A stretch of 64,000 nucleotides of DNA from Breviolum minutum Mf 1.05b.01 (taxonomy: Eukaryota; Sar; Dinophyceae; Suessiales; Symbiodiniaceae), in NCBI GenBank assembly GCA_000507305.1, contig DF239165.1, positions 18,240-82,239 of the forward strand, in the 5' to 3' direction. The translations under genes and the position numbers were made by a program. Under the pieces are notes generated by a model, which ran no database searches, was not told the origin of the DNA, and saw nothing but the letters and a program-made list of their open reading frames with translations. Positions 41,130 through 52,044 of this stretch are shown one piece after another; within the stretch, counting starts at the first letter, position 1; the number at the start of each line of letters is the position of its first letter.

Positions 41130-41284
41130 CATCTACTTTCACTACGGTGTATGTTTGGTTGGAAAAATTGCATGTGCACAACTTGTTGAGGATTGCTTTC
41201 TCCAAAAGCCATCGATTGCAGGATTCCAGTCGTTCACCTTTCAAACAAAAACTACATTTGATCTACTTGGAATATTATTTGTTT
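41130..41284 (+). CDS. Candidate exon, 50-codon open frame
   Basis: TTVYVWLEKLHVHNLLRIAF, SKSHRLQDSSRSPFKQKLHL, IYLEYYLFH to TGA. Another frame is open for the first half. Confidence 0.42.
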
Positions 41285-41399
41285 CACTGAGATAAGTTTC
41301 TTCTAGCTGATGTGATTCCCTTCTCAAAACATGATTTCAAGGGCAATTCTTGGGGATGAGCCAAAACTATCTTCAGTTTGAACAACGAAATTCCGGTGA

Positions 41400-41458
41400 T
41401 TTCCAGCGCTTCCACAGCGGTCTTGGGATGATGATGATGATGATGATGATGCTGGTGG

Positions 41459-41508
<50 letters not shown>

Positions 41509-41924
41509 GTGACGATGCTGGTGGTGGTGGTGGTGCTGGTGGCAATGATGATGCTGGTGCTGGTGGGGATGATGATACTGGTGGTTGTGGCGATGACGAT
41601 GGTGGTGGTGGTGGTGGTGGGTGGTGTTTTTTGTTTTTAAGGAGTTCTCGATGGATCATATATTTTGTTCTGAGGGAGCCATACCGTTTTTGGGTCGCAA
41701 TTTGGCTGCGGATGGCAGGTGGTGCAGGGAAAAGGATGGTGAGGAAACGTTTCATTAAACCCTGTCAGAGTAATATAGAACAATCAAAACATGGTCTACT
41801 AAAAAACGGATTTTTCCCCGCCGTTCGGGCGTGCCATCTTTTCAAAATAATTGTATTGACTAATTTGATATTTTCACCAGAAATGCAGTACACCCCTGAA
41901 ATTGAATATAGATACTGCAATTAG
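41400..41924 (+). CDS. Candidate exon with poly-Asp/Gly tract
   Basis: A frame opens after TGATTTCCAG (41406) and runs 170 codons: LPQRSWDDDDDDDDAGG, a stretch of about 14 Asp, a Gly/Asp/Ala segment, then RSSRWIIYFVLREPYRFWVA, IWLRMAGGAGKRMVRKRFIK and on to TAG. The (GAT)n and (GGT)n repeats keep all frames partly open, so coding is uncertain, but the non-repetitive tail is in the same frame. Confidence 0.4.
41427..41625. repeat. (GAT)n / (GGT)n trinucleotide tract
   Basis: GATGATGAT repeated about 22 times with GCTGGTGGG interruptions, then GGTGGTGGT. Confidence 0.9.
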
Positions 41925-41997
41925 TGGTTTGGAAAAGGCATCTCCTTTGAAATATGGTTATTTTCGTTATGTGGCTATCAAATTTCAAATTGTGCAG

Positions 41998-42120
41998 GAT
42001 GCATTCATTTCAGCCTTCTCTTTGACCAGGAGATGGCTGAGTTAGCAGCTAAAGCCGAAGCCAAAGCGGTAGCACAAGATCCGGTGCCACTTCCGGAGGT
42101 GTGGACCCGGTGGACGGTGG
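41998..42120 (+). CDS. Exon, Ala/Glu/Lys helix
   Basis: CIHFSLLFDQEMAELAAKAE, AKAVAQDPVPLPEVWTRWTV DGG. Acceptor-like ATTGTGCAG. A helix followed by a Pro-rich turn; no known family. A downstream frame MAPLKRGGGSRGVVPF (42136-42185) leads into the next family A element. Confidence 0.52.
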
Positions 42121-42190
42121 ATGGAGGATGAAACCATGGCACCTTTAAAAAGGGGGGGAGGAAGTCGTGGAGTCGTACCATTTTCTAGGT

Positions 42191-42281
42191 TAGGTGGCAA
42201 CTCAAATATTTCTGGAATTTTCACCTACCTGACCTACCTGGGGGAAATGATTAAAAAACGGGTTGATTTTCCACCAACTAG
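42191..42281. mobile_element. Family A element
   Basis: TAGGTGGCAACTCAAATATTT to GGGTTGATTTTCCACCAACTAG. Confidence 0.75.
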
Positions 42282-42435
42282 AAAAAATCACGTTGCTTGG
42301 CTCTTGATGATGATGAATTTTTACATGAATTCACATGGGTGCATGAAACTTTGGAACCTCGCCAAAGATTCCTTGGAAAGTCTTTGGGGCCTCCCTTTTT
42401 GAGGTTCATACCGTTCATATCAGAAAGATGGATCC
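42282..42435 (+). CDS. Exon after family A element
   Basis: KKSRCLALDDDEFLHEFTWV, HETLEPRQRFLGKSLGPPFL, RFIPFISERWILYP; a single clean frame of 50 codons between a family A and a family I element. Confidence 0.6.
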
Positions 42436-42545
42436 TGTATCCCATTGGATCCATGTATGTATGGTATATGTTTACCTAGATTTACCATACATTTGACCCC
42501 AAATGCCGGTAACTATATATCATACATGGATCCTATATGGGCTAT
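42436..42545. mobile_element. Family I element
   Basis: CCCATTGGATCCATGTATGTA ... TTTACCTAGATTTACCATAC and TATATCATACATGGATCCTAT form the inverted ends. Confidence 0.65.
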
Positions 42546-42565
42546 GGTCATTGCAAAGGTTGAGA

Positions 42566-42654
42566 GTTTGGGAACGTGAAGATTAAGATGACTAAGATGA
42601 TCCAACATTGTGGTCTCCTTGCTTATCAGAACCAGCAGTCATCTTCGATTGTTG
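42566..42654 (+). CDS. Exon (FGNVKIKMTKMIQHCGLL...)
   Basis: FGNVKIKMTKMIQHCGLLAY, QNQQSSSIV, donor TTG|GTAGGG at 42655. Clean frame. Confidence 0.55.
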
Positions 42655-42672
42655 GTAGGGGTCATGAATTTT

Positions 42673-42800
42673 GAGGCATGTATTGTGGGTGAAAAACAGC
42701 AGGGACCTCCCTACAGCAGAGACTCTGCTCAACTGCCTCAATTAGAAATTCGATCAATTTTTGAGGTTCATAAAAACCTGGGAGTATATACCACTATAAA
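42673..42800 (+). CDS. Exon (ACIVGEKQQGPPYSRDSAQ...)
   Basis: Acceptor-like AATTTTGAG, then ACIVGEKQQGPPYSRDSAQL, PQLEIRSIFEVHKNLGVYTT. The small interval to the previous exon (18 bases) is too short for an intron, so only one of the two reading choices around 42655 can be right. Confidence 0.48.
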
Positions 42801-42980
42801 TTAACGATATAGAAAGAAACAAGTATCAATTGTATAAAGTCCCTTAGTTTGGTGGTTATTTTCAGGTAGATGTTTTTAATTTTGATTTGGTAAATTTTGT
42901 TTCGTAATTTACACGTGACCTGATAATGTACCATATGAGCTTACATAATTTACAAAGTAATTTTACCTACCTTTCAATCA

Positions 42981-43110
42981 GCCACACCGTTCAAAGAACC
43001 AACCAATCGATCCCCCATTTGAATTCTCAGGTTTCGATGGGCCTCGATGAGTTGGAGGTGTTTTCTGTTTGGTTTGTCCCATGGGATCCCTCGTGTTGTG
43101 TGTTGGTCCC
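42981..43110 (+). CDS. Candidate exon
   Basis: HTVQRTNQSIPHLNSQVSMG, LDELEVFSVWFVPWDPSCCV. A second frame (HRSKNQPIDPPFEFSGFDG) covers its first half. Confidence 0.42.
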
Positions 43111-43527
43111 TTAGCTGCTGCCAGAGGATCTTTGTAGTGTATGGAATAGTTACTTACAGTTACCATGAAAAATCTATAACATGTGGGTAAATAAATATGT
43201 ACATTTTACCATACATGAATCTTGTGGGTAATACACCATACATTTACCACGAAAAAAAATAAATCAAATGTGGTGAATACACCATACAGGGATCGTGTGG
43301 GGTCGTAGATGTTATAGCTCACCGAATCATAAAATGTTGGTGTTCTTCAAAACCCCAAAGAGCTTTTCAAAGGCAGCACAGGTCCTAAGGTATTTCGGCT
43401 GAATCTTTCCAGCAACAACAAATACTAGTCTAAGCTAGATTATATATAAGTGGTGTCCCCCCAAAAAATTGGGGGCATTTCTAATGCTGGGGAAGTTGAT
43501 CCAATTTTATGAGTGATATTTTGCAGA

Positions 43528-43733
43528 TACATTTTTGATTCAAGTTTGTTTGTCTCCCAAAATACCTTAGAGTTTGGAGGTATGAGTTTGAATCAGGAGC
43601 AATTTGGGGCTCCAAAACACACAGACGCCATTTGGAAGACTGGGGTTTCCTATTCCAAAATCTGGACATCGGCAAATCTGTTGAATCACGGGATGGTTAA
43701 AAATCCCCACCACTTAGGATGCTCAAAAGTTTA
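43528..43733 (+). CDS. Exon of 68 codons
   Basis: Acceptor GATATTTTGCAG at 43527. YIFDSSLFVSQNTLEFGGMS, LNQEQFGAPKHTDAIWKTGV, SYSKIWTSANLLNHGMVKNP, HHLGCSK. Long, single-frame, no known motif. Confidence 0.6.
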
Positions 43734-44220
43734 AACATGGGTTCCTTACGAGAATTATGTCCATCAACAGTATCATTGGAATCTAATCAAAGGATAGTGC
43801 ATTGGTGGTTCGCCACTTGCTGGTTTAGAATCTAATTTATGAAAGGAATCATTGTGTTGCGGATTCGCCTAAATTAAAGATCCTTGTTGTAGGCCTTGTG
43901 ACTTAATCAACAATTGTAGAGAACTATTTCGGTTCAAACACAAACTTGTCTTGTAATTCTGTTCTCTTGGAACGTTTTTAGGGGTGGGGTTTGATTCATA
44001 CTACCATGGGAGTCATCACCATTAAATCACTACTTGCATATATGATTTACTGATTCCAACCATTAAACAAGCACGCCTATGCAAATTTAACTTAGGTATT
44101 ATGGAATGCTCCCGGTCAATAATCATCTAAGAAGTTTTAACATTTCTGCGTTTTCTTTCACGCAACATTACTACTAGCCATGCGAGTAGGATCAATGAAC
44201 CAACTCTCCATTTATTTCAG

Positions 44221-44313
44221 TGAGTTGACATCACCTTCGAAAAAAAGTAGCCATAAAAAAATCCATTGATCCGAGCAGCTCTGACAAGAAGGACATACCG
44301 ATACTTGGGATGC
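44221..44313 (+). CDS. Exon with strong donor
   Basis: Acceptor TTTATTTCAG (44220), donor GC|GTATGT (44314). Best frame: HLRKKVAIKKSIDPSSSDKK DIPILGM. Lys/Ser-rich. Confidence 0.52.
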
Positions 44314-44501
44314 GTATGTAAAATGTACATATCATGTGTATATATATATATGTATAATAAATTTAATAGCACACACACACACAAGCTACTACAAAAATAG
44401 TGGTACCCCACCATGTATCACATAAACTCTACATTTTACACAAAAACACCCATCCAATGATCCAACCTGGCATATCATAATTTTGGGATCACTCCCTTAA
44501 T

Positions 44502-44668
44502 TAGTACTTGGTGGCTCATGGTAGTCAGTAACTAGTTTTAAGTTGGGTCTTTTCACTATACTTAACCCCTGTAAATTGGCTTGTTCAGTCCCCAAAGTAG
44601 GGTTGGTTATATATAACCCAACTTCCTTAACTATAGTTACTACCCCACCATTTTCGCCACCAAGTAGG
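44502..44668. mobile_element. Inverted-repeat element ending ACCAAGTAG
   Basis: TACTTGGTGGCTCATGGTAG against CTACCCCACCATTTTCGCCACCAAGTA, with an inner pair AAGTTGGGT / ACCCAACTT. It supplies the AG in front of the next exon. Confidence 0.7.
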
Positions 44669-44766
44669 AGGTCTATGTTGCTACCTTCAAACATCTCCGA
44701 AAAGTCAGGCAATGGAGATGTTTGACACCCCCGGTGTGGATACACTGGACGACTCGGAGGATGAGG
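44669..44766 (+). CDS. Exon, acidic (MFDTPGVDTLDDSEDEAR)
   Basis: The frame reads GLCCYLQTSPKSQAMEMFDT, PGVDTLDDSEDEAR and stops near a family P element. Acidic C-terminal half. Confidence 0.5.
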
Positions 44767-44767
44767 C

Positions 44768-44850
44768 AAGGACTACCCAGTTTTATAGGGGTTATAACAA
44801 GCCAATTTAAGGATCCCCCAAAAAAACAACCAGGATTCAATGGAATGTCA
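44768..44850. mobile_element. Family P element
   Basis: ACTACCCAGTTTTATAGGGG, TTTAAGGATCCCCCAAAAAAA CAACCAGGATTC. Confidence 0.55.
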
Positions 44851-45002
44851 CCAGGTTTTTTTAACAAACGAGGTTGATTGTAAAGAATAAATCCCACATA
44901 GGATCCATGAGACTAGTATATATAGCATATTTACCTACAATTGGTTGATTTTTGTTGGTAAGTATAGGTGAAAATACCGCCATAGATCAATCCTATGATT
45001 AT

Positions 45003-45108
45003 AGCAGGTGATTCATTGTGATTTGTCCGCCTTTTAAGGTCACTGAACAGTCTGAAACGGAAAAATGTCGTCACCAACTAATAAAGAGGGTCACCAGCAG
45101 AATTGCCA
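45003..45108. mobile_element. Family D element
   Basis: AGGTGATTCATTGTGATTTG and TAAGGTCACTG, GTCGTCACCAACTAA, GGGTCACCAGCAG words. Confidence 0.5.
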
Positions 45109-45479
45109 GGTACGTACACATATTTATCTATATAATGTATATATTATGTATGGAGGTTTTAGACCAATTTTAGAGATTGTAACTAATTGTCAATAGAAGT
45201 ATACTACCCACAATCATCGATGTTATTATTTGCAAGTATTTGTGTATCAGCCTGTTGAAGAACGAACATACAGTACGTAAATGATAAGCCAAATTTGGGG
45301 GAATTCCTAGCAATTAGCTAATCTTATTAATGATAAATGTGTTTCTTTTCATAGTCCATGATTCAAATGTCAAACTTCTTGGAGTGGTGATGTCTAAGTC
45401 TGATTCAGTTCCGGACCAAAAAAACTAAAAAAACTTGAAACTGCAAAACTCTGAAAGTTAGGAAGATGTTTTCAAGTTG

Positions 45480-45740
45480 ATTCCATCTCAAGTCAACACA
45501 ATTCATGATAACGGTGGGCTGTTTGTCCTTCGACTCGAGAAAAACACAAGGAACTTTTTGGAAGAAAAGAAAAAGATGCAGATTCAAAGATCTCTTCAGT
45601 ACTTCATCTTGTCAATTTTTGTGTTTCTTGATCCTGTAAGGCCGATACGTTCACAATCAATTCCAGCTGCATGTGAAATTCAGAACCTTCTAGTTAGCTC
45701 ACTCTATGGATATATCGGAAACCAGCCTCAAAAAAAACAG
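45480..45740 (+). CDS. Exon of about 87 codons
   Basis: IPSQVNTIHDNGGLFVLRLE, KNTRNFLEEKKKMQIQRSLQ, YFILSIFVFLDPVRPIRSQS, IPAACEIQNLLVSSLYGYIG, NQPQKKQ. A GT follows (CAG|GTTATA at 45740). Contains a hydrophobic stretch YFILSIFVFL that could be membrane-associated. The frame stays open to 46073 but becomes Pro/Phe-rich. Confidence 0.55.
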
Positions 45741-46300
45741 GTTATATTTTATCAGAAGCCAGCAGCCGGCAAGCCCCCCGGACCCCCTTGTTGCGGTGGC
45801 CAAAAACGGATTCAACACCACACCACTGTAGAATTCCTTCCCTCCCCGAAGTTTTTTCACACCCCCTCAAAAAGTTACTCACCTGGACGTCTTCCAGATT
45901 CCAGATTCCACCCATGGGCTTTTCCAGGTTTTTTGTTTTTTGCTGTACCCAACTTCCAGCGTTTTTTTTTGGTGGGTTTTCTATGCGCATGTCATCTTAG
46001 AAAATGTAGCCTTGGTAAAAATTGGGATGAATGTGGGCATTTCAGGATGAGGCAAAGCCCAAAGGTTTGGTAAAGTTTCTGCATGTTTTCCTCAGGGGGG
46101 TTGGAATTTAGGTCGGTGATTTGTGAAATTTTGCCCAGAGTCGGGTTCAATAAATATATAGAAGTCATGTTACCTTCAGTTTTTAGTTATATTTTTGAAA
46201 AAATATACCTTATACAAACAACTATACCGTACCTTACAACCAGTGTGTGGAACCTTTGAATTTCTCGTGCTTCTTAACTAGTTTCAGGGGCTATCGGGTA

Positions 46301-46408
46301 AACTCCCTGAAACTAACACTTTCGCCCCTGAAACTTAACAGCTGGAAGATGAACTTCCTTTTGGGGCCCGGCCTATTTTCAGTGGCGTTAGCTGTTAGTT
46401 TCACGTAG
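46301..46408. mobile_element. Family B element
   Basis: AACTCCCTGAAACTAACACTT to GGCGTTAGCTGTTAGTTTCACG, inner GCCCCTGAAACTTAACAGC. Confidence 0.7.
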
Positions 46409-46581
46409 CACAAATCCAGGTACTGTACCTGATATCAGGCTATTCCAGTATCCATAAGCCTCAATTACATACAGCTTATATAGGTGAGGATTCCTCCATT
46501 TTAGGTACCTGCATCTTCGTTTTTTTTTCAAACAAAAAAAAGTCTTTCTCAAAGAGAGGCCGTTTCTGTTGGAACACATAG

Positions 46582-46770
46582 GTGCATATTCCAGTGCCCA
46601 TGGAGCATTTGCAAAGGAACATCATCTTCCAAACCTCCATGATTGTGTTCAGAATTTCCAGGGAGTACTGGTATCATCAATCTATTCTTTGCTTCAAAGC
46701 TCATCTCCACAGGTGCAAAACACCAATGATCACGTACCAGATATGTAACTCCCAATGGCTTGTTGAAAAA
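46582..46770 (+). CDS. Weak candidate exon
   Basis: EHLQRNIIFQTSMIVFRISR, EYWYHQSILCFKAHLHRCKT, PMITYQICNSQWLVEK in one frame, but the flanks look like family I, so this may be element sequence. Confidence 0.25.
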
Positions 46771-47104
46771 TGTAGGTAAATATTTGTTAGTCCCATGGTT
46801 CGTTAAGGTTCCAATGATCAAGTACGTTCCGTCCCATTTGGCGGAAAAATGCATGGTAAATCTGGGCAATTTGTAACAATCTCAGCCGAGGTCACCGGAA
46901 AAGGTGGTGGTTTAGTAAGGGAATCCTACCCAAAAATGGCCGAACCCTTCAGAGTTATAATAAAAGCTGCCCAGATAATAGTGATTTATAAATAGAGGTG
47001 ATACTTACCTAACCACTTACTAACTGGAGATGATCCTCCAAGTATGGGATAAATGTAGGGAAATGTCATTCCAGGATGGTAAATGTTGGGAAATGTCATT
47101 CCAG

Positions 47105-47229
47105 TACCCATGGGGCAAGTTCCGACTCTCCAGGTGCTTCCTCCAGGAGTTCCAGCTATGCCACTGGGAGTGATCCAAGACGACGAGTTACGCCTCTACT
47201 TGGCAGATCTCCAAGCGCCGGCTGTTGAG
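47105..47229 (+). CDS. Exon with canonical donor
   Basis: Acceptor ATTCCAG (47104), donor GAG|GTAGGG (47230). PMGQVPTLQVLPPGVPAMPL, GVIQDDELRLYLADLQAPAV E. Pro/Val-rich then an amphipathic helix; single frame. Confidence 0.6.
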
Positions 47230-47550
47230 GTAGGGGTCAAAACGGTCATTGATATTAGATGAAGGTGAAGCAATGTCAATATATAGATGATCTGTAAATG
47301 ATTTAATCTAATATGATGGTATGCAATATAGTTTGATTTAATATAATGTGCTATGATATAAGATGATGCACATGAATGTATATCATTTAGATGTTATATC
47401 AGGTAGAATACATAATGTATGTGTAATATATGTATATACACAGACACTCAATGGGTCTGGTGTATATACCTACATTTACTACCAAAGCTACCCCAACTGT
47501 AAGTAAATAGATTATCAATTTGGGTGGCTGGGATTTTATATACATTGGAT

Positions 47551-47649
47551 CTACCACCCACCCAGTAACAGTCACCACCAGGACTGCTACATTTGTAGTA
47601 GGGGACCCCTATAAACCTTCGTTTTCCACTGTTACTGGGTGGAGGGTAG
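47551..47649. mobile_element. Family G element
   Basis: CTACCACCCACCCAGTAACAGTC to CACTGTTACTGGGTGGAGGGTAG. Confidence 0.85.
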
Positions 47650-47904
47650 AGCGAATAAAATATTATATACGTAGTTCTCATGGGTGCCAATGTGTTCGAT
47701 TGGTGTTGGGTGGATTTTGTTTTTTGTGAGCAGCATGCGCCCCAGCTCTGGCATGTAAAAAACTTCATTGTTGTTGTTGGTGGGAAAAACCAGGTGGGGG
47801 GTGGCAACCAATCTCATTTCCAGCTAACGAACAGTTTCTGTCATGAGTTTGGAATATTCTGCTTGGAGTTTTTGAAAATTGCTGAAACATGATGATTCAT
47901 TGGG

Positions 47905-47998
47905 ATGTTCCCTCTCCCCTCAACGGTCGCCACCAGAAGGCTTGCATTTTCTTGAGGAACCCCCTATAATAACTTTCATTTGCCACTGTCACTGGGAG
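47905..47998. mobile_element. Family G element, diverged
   Basis: CTCTCCCCTCAACGGTCGCC ACCAGAAGG, then CCCCCTATAATAACTTTCA and GCCACTGTCACTGGGAG. It ends next to the following exon. Confidence 0.6.
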
Positions 47999-48127
47999 TT
48001 GAAATCCCAAAAATCATTCGTGGAAATGCAATGTTCGATTGGAAGTGTAACGGCCAGAAATGTAAACAAGATGACGAGAAAGAAACCTGTTGATTCAGAA
48101 GTCCGGCGACTTTCAGTCACGTGCGAG
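47999..48127 (+). CDS. Exon with canonical donor
   Basis: LKSQKSFVEMQCSIGSVTAR, NVNKMTRKKPVDSEVRRLSV TCE, donor GAG|GTATAG (48128). Basic, single frame after a family G element. Confidence 0.6.
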
Positions 48128-48392
48128 GTATAGAAAATGAGAAACCCTCTATCAGCGAAAAGGGATATGACCCAAGAAAGTCAACTGGTGTTCGCTAGAT
48201 ATCTGAAACATCAGCAGTACTGTTGATGGCTCAAATCAGGTAGTTTATAATCACAATAATTGCATCTCTGAAATTCAAACGCCTGGATATATAGCTAAAC
48301 TATCCCCATATTTACTGAAGACGTTGCCTTTTCCAAAACCCATCATTTTGAGTATCCAAAATTCAGCACCACAACTTGCGCGTCTCCTTTAG

Positions 48393-48479
48393 CGTTTACG
48401 TTTGCCCGGAACTTCCCGCCAGGGCGAAGTGGCTGCGAAACATCCACCTGCTGAGATGTCCCATTCGGCGGAGGTCAAG
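48393..48479 (+). CDS. Exon of exactly 29 codons, canonical sites
   Basis: Acceptor GTCTCCTTTAG (48392), donor AAG|GTATCT (48480). RLRLPGTSRQGEVAAKHPPA, EMSHSAEVK. A second frame is also open (KWLRNIHLLRCPIRRRSR). Confidence 0.58.
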
Positions 48480-49139
48480 GTATCTGACAAGGTTGGGTGG
48501 TGGATAGTGGTTGGGTTTTGCATCAAAAAATACACGACAAGTACTGTAGACGTCTTTTTTGTTGTTGTATGTTTTTTCAGTGTCATTAGGAAAGAGATAA
48601 ACAGTATGAAGGGGGCCAAGTTTCTGGACATTTTTGTGAAGCTGTTAGTTACTAAAATAGGTGATTCAAAATGACCATGTTTACATTTCTACTTCCAGAG
48701 TCACCTTTTTCTTGTCAAAAAAAGGGGAACATACTAACGTTTTCACCACAAAACATCTCATAAATTCATGGGAATCTAAGGGGACCAAAAACGTCAATGC
48801 CACCCCCCCAAATCGGCCTTATGAAGGGTCTCTTAACCACCAGTGTCCCTAATTTTGGGCCTTATTCGGGCTGGGGTGGCATGAGGGAGGTGGGGCCCCT
48901 TCGATGCCCTGATGTCACACAGGTGATCACTGATTCAACCATTAGGTTGTTGGAAGTTAACTCTTTGTAATAGATGATGATCACTTAGCTTTAAAAAGAG
49001 AAACATCCACATTGGAAAAAAGAACATATATAATTACATGGGGAGTACGGGTTATGATACGCAATATGTTACAATCCACTTTACCAACGAATTTACTGTA
49101 CTTCCTTTTTTTTGAGACATTCCAGCATGCATTTTTCAG
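48480..49139. other. Intron with family D-like sequence
   Basis: GGTGATTCAAAATGACCATG (48659) and GGTGATCACTGATTCAACC (48922) bracket GGGGCCCC-rich sequence; nothing else supported. Confidence 0.4.
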
Positions 49140-49310
49140 TTGGGCTCTGTTTCGACACACCAGGCGCCCACGTCTACAGCAGCCCCCACGTTTACAGCAG
49201 CGCCGCCACGCACGTCGCCGAGTCCGTTGGGGAGGCCACCGGCGACGACGTCCACGTCCAAAGCGGCAGCAGTTGGGAGCAGTGCTGGGAGTAGTGTCTC
49301 TTGGCACATG
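49140..49310 (+). CDS. GC-rich Ser/Thr/Pro/Ala exon
   Basis: Acceptor TGCATTTTTCAG (49139). LGSVSTHQAPTSTAAPTFTA, APPRTSPSPLGRPPATTSTS, KAAAVGSSAGSS. About 65% GC; all three frames are open here, but this one fits the acceptor and looks like a mucin-like linker. Confidence 0.5.
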
Positions 49311-49337
49311 TATGGAGGTGTTTCTTCTGCCTATTAC

Positions 49338-49390
49338 TGTGTTGTTGTTGCTGTTGCTGTTGCTGTTGCTGTTGTTGTTGTTGTTACCCT
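49338..49390. repeat. (TTG)n repeat
   Basis: GTTGTTGTTGCTGTTGCTG and similar. Confidence 0.9.
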
Positions 49391-49654
49391 TAATTTGACT
49401 TGGTTTGAAGAGATTCCACTTGAAATGGTATGTATACATATGTGTATATATATATATATATCTATACATATATATATTGTACTGGTACATCTTAGCATAT
49501 TCAATATGCAGTTTCTGAAATCATTTGAATTTTGCAAGGGTTCACTGGAGCTCGTCAGCCTTTCATTCGAGTATTATTTTTTGAATCACAGGCTGATCAA
49601 GTGACATTGAAGTGAAATGAGCAATGAAAAAAGGGCCCCTGGTTGTTTAGTGTA

Positions 49655-49735
49655 TATAGGGGATTATACTACCCAATCATATAGGGATTGTAATAAACCA
49701 TTATAAGGATCCCTATTAACCCACCAGTATAAATG
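49655..49735. mobile_element. Family P element (uninterrupted reference copy)
   Basis: GGGGATTATACTACCCAATC, ATAAACCATTATAAGGATCC CTATTAACC. It shows the sequence of the family F target site before insertion (compare 31.6 kb). Confidence 0.65.
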
Positions 49736-50038
49736 ATGTGAAGAAGCTGGACAGTGACCATGATATCATGACATTCCAAGGTGCCGGCCCAACACCCCTT
49801 CCCCACTGCTGCCACGGCCTTCCCTCCAGGAAATTGCCGGCCTTATTAAGGTATTTTTTTGAACCACCATGATCCTTCAATTATCCCTTCGGATTTCCAT
49901 GAACCCTTTTTTTTCAATATTCCCTGGCTTCATAGCGCGATCATAATATCACCATTTGCTCTGGGTAAATGATCACTGGCATTCCTGATGAAAAATGATG
50001 CTCACTATTGTCCTGGCATATTTAGGTTGGTGAATTAC

Positions 50039-50145
50039 ATACTCTTCCCAGAATGCCAGTGACCTTCATAGATACGGGAATTCCAGTGGGGAATTCCTAT
50101 GAAATCTATAAACTTTCAATTAAGCCACTGTTACTCGGAAGGTGG
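50039..50145. mobile_element. Diverged family G/I-like element
   Basis: Left ACTCTTCCCAGAATGCCAGTG and right CCACTGTTACTCGGAAGGTGG bracket GGAATTCC hairpin words. Confidence 0.45.
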
Positions 50146-50296
50146 ACGACCCAAAATAGATACATATATTATACATATATTATGCTGATATATGTTTATA
50201 TAAATACACATGTTTCATGTTCATAGTTTTTTTGTATCCCAAACTTGTTCACGTCCTTTTTCACCCGTTGCAATCTTTCCACCACTGCAAGGCCCC

Positions 50297-50480
50297 CATC
50301 ACGCACTTCGGTGTGGCGGCTCCTTCCATGTCACCACCACGGCCACCGAACCTGCAAGCAGTGGAAGCTGCTGGTGCCTATGATGAACCAGAATTGCAGA
50401 TCGATAGAGCGAAGCCAACGTCAAAAAGGTGCCTTGAATTAAAGGAGGAGGAATGGTGTTACAGCCCGGAAATCTACTGA
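50297..50480 (+). CDS. Exon, acidic (possible C-terminus)
   Basis: THFGVAAPSMSPPRPPNLQA, VEAAGAYDEPELQIDRAKPT, SKRCLELKEEEWCYSPEIY then TGA. Single best frame; ends at a stop with no element directly behind, so it may be a terminal exon. Confidence 0.58.
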
Positions 50481-50550
50481 AATCCCATGGATCATATGGT
50501 AGTAATACATGTAATACTGATCGATCTGGCCAAATTACAATATTTCACCA

Positions 50551-50660
50551 ACCTAGCTAATGTAGCCCCTGAAAAAGAGGGCTGAAATCCAAAAGGAAAG
50601 GCTTGTCTTCCAACCATCATTTTATTTAAGGCCTATGTTAAATTTCTGGGGTGTATGTTT
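50551..50660. mobile_element. Family B element
   Basis: CTAGCTAATGTAGCCCCTGAA to GGCCTATGTTAAATTTCTGGGG; GGCTTGTCTTCCAACCATC inside. Confidence 0.6.
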
Positions 50661-50910
50661 TTTTGTGGGGGGAGGTTGGGAAATCAGGAAAGGTTTGAGA
50701 ATGGAGGATTGGTGTTTTTCGGAGCTTGGCTTGCAAAACTCAAACCTGGTTGAATTTCAACAACCGTTACCTTGGAAATGATGCCGTCATTTGACTGGGC
50801 TGGTGCGTGCCACTCGTGAAATGAGCATTTTATGAGCGGTTTGGGGTTGTTGCGGGTTGAAGACCTTGGCTAGTTGACAAAATCGGTTGACAAAAATCAC
50901 CAACTAGTTA

Positions 50911-51017
50911 CTGTTGATGGAAGAAATCTCAAACAGCCACCTGGGATGTATAAACCTAGTAAATAATGGGATATCTGCTACATCAACTGGTTAGCCGGAT
51001 TTCTGAACCAACAACAG
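50911..51017. mobile_element. Family E element
   Basis: CTGTTGATGGAAGAAATCTC to CCGGATTTCTGAACCAACAACAG; TA on both sides. Confidence 0.85.
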
Positions 51018-51449
51018 TATGATTCTTCTTTTCCAGTTGTCTTTGGTCAACATCTTTTAGCCAAAAATCACATGAAATTTGCAACGGAAAACTACTGATC
51101 TGCATGGTTTTGTAAATTCACACTGACGTGAATGTATCATACATGACAGATTTCACCAAACTGTGGTATGTAGGAACATTGGGGAAAGAATATTGGTCCT
51201 GTTAATCAATGGCCAACCGTCTCGCCTTTGGGGATTACATATCTAGAAGGAAAACTAAAGTTAACACTTTTCATTGCATATTCCATTGGCTGAATGAGAT
51301 GTTTAGGTTAGTGAAACCATTACAATTCACCCAACTTTCATGAAAAGGAGGAGGAAAACTAGTGGTGGATGTGGATGAAGTGAATGGAGCATAGTTTCGA
51401 TTGAACCATGGATATTTGCCTACGTGTATTTTTCCGGAATTCCATTCAG

Positions 51450-51691
51450 CGAATTTGCATATCTCTCAAGCCGACCCTCCCAGCCTTCACCGTTCCAAGA
51501 TGGTTTTCTTCCGCACAGGAACCCTGATGATCGGATGAAAACTTCTGAAGTTCAACAAGCCGCACATCCGGATGTGGCAGATGTGGAAGTGGAAGAGTCA
51601 GGGTATCAACCTGCGTGGAAGAGGAAAAATTTGCAGAAAGAACTTGAAGAAATTGATGCTATTGAAGCTACAGCCATTGCCATTCGACAAG
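51450..51691 (+). CDS. Exon with consensus donor, acidic/helical
   Basis: AYLSSRPSQPSPFQDGFLPH, RNPDDRMKTSEVQQAAHPDV, ADVEVEESGYQPAWKRKNLQ, KELEEIDAIEATAIAIRQ and a perfect donor CAAG|GTGAGT (51692). A charged coiled-coil-like end (KNLQKELEEIDAIEA). Among the best exons outside the SHQW-ankyrin part. Confidence 0.7.
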
Positions 51692-52044
51692 GTGAGTGGG
51701 AGTGGGGGGGTTGGTCGAAGGGTGTGGATGAGGGTGTGGATGTTAGGTGACAGATAAATCTTCTGCGAAGCAGATTCCACATTAAAAAGTGTGATTCGGA
51801 ACAGTGACACATCCCAAACGCTCCATGGGACTGGAATGACATTTACCTACATTTACCATAATTTTAAGCCATTCGTGCAGGTCCCGTGGAGCATATGGGC
51901 ACGAAAAGAACTGACAGTTAAGAAATCGTCCCTGGGAATTTCCTCTGGCAAAGCATACCACCTTACGTGGTGAAAACAGCCAGGTTTTTGTTTATACAGC
52001 AACAAGGGGTAGTATGACATGATCAACATCAAACTTTCATACCT

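Noticed and set aside
41324..41755. Pro/Ser-rich minus-strand frame
   Set aside because: Shadow of the trinucleotide tract on the plus strand.
46582..46770. Confident exon call at this position
   Set aside because: Flanking CCCATGGAGC and AATGTAGGTAAATA words match family I, so the open frame may be element sequence; kept only as a weak candidate.
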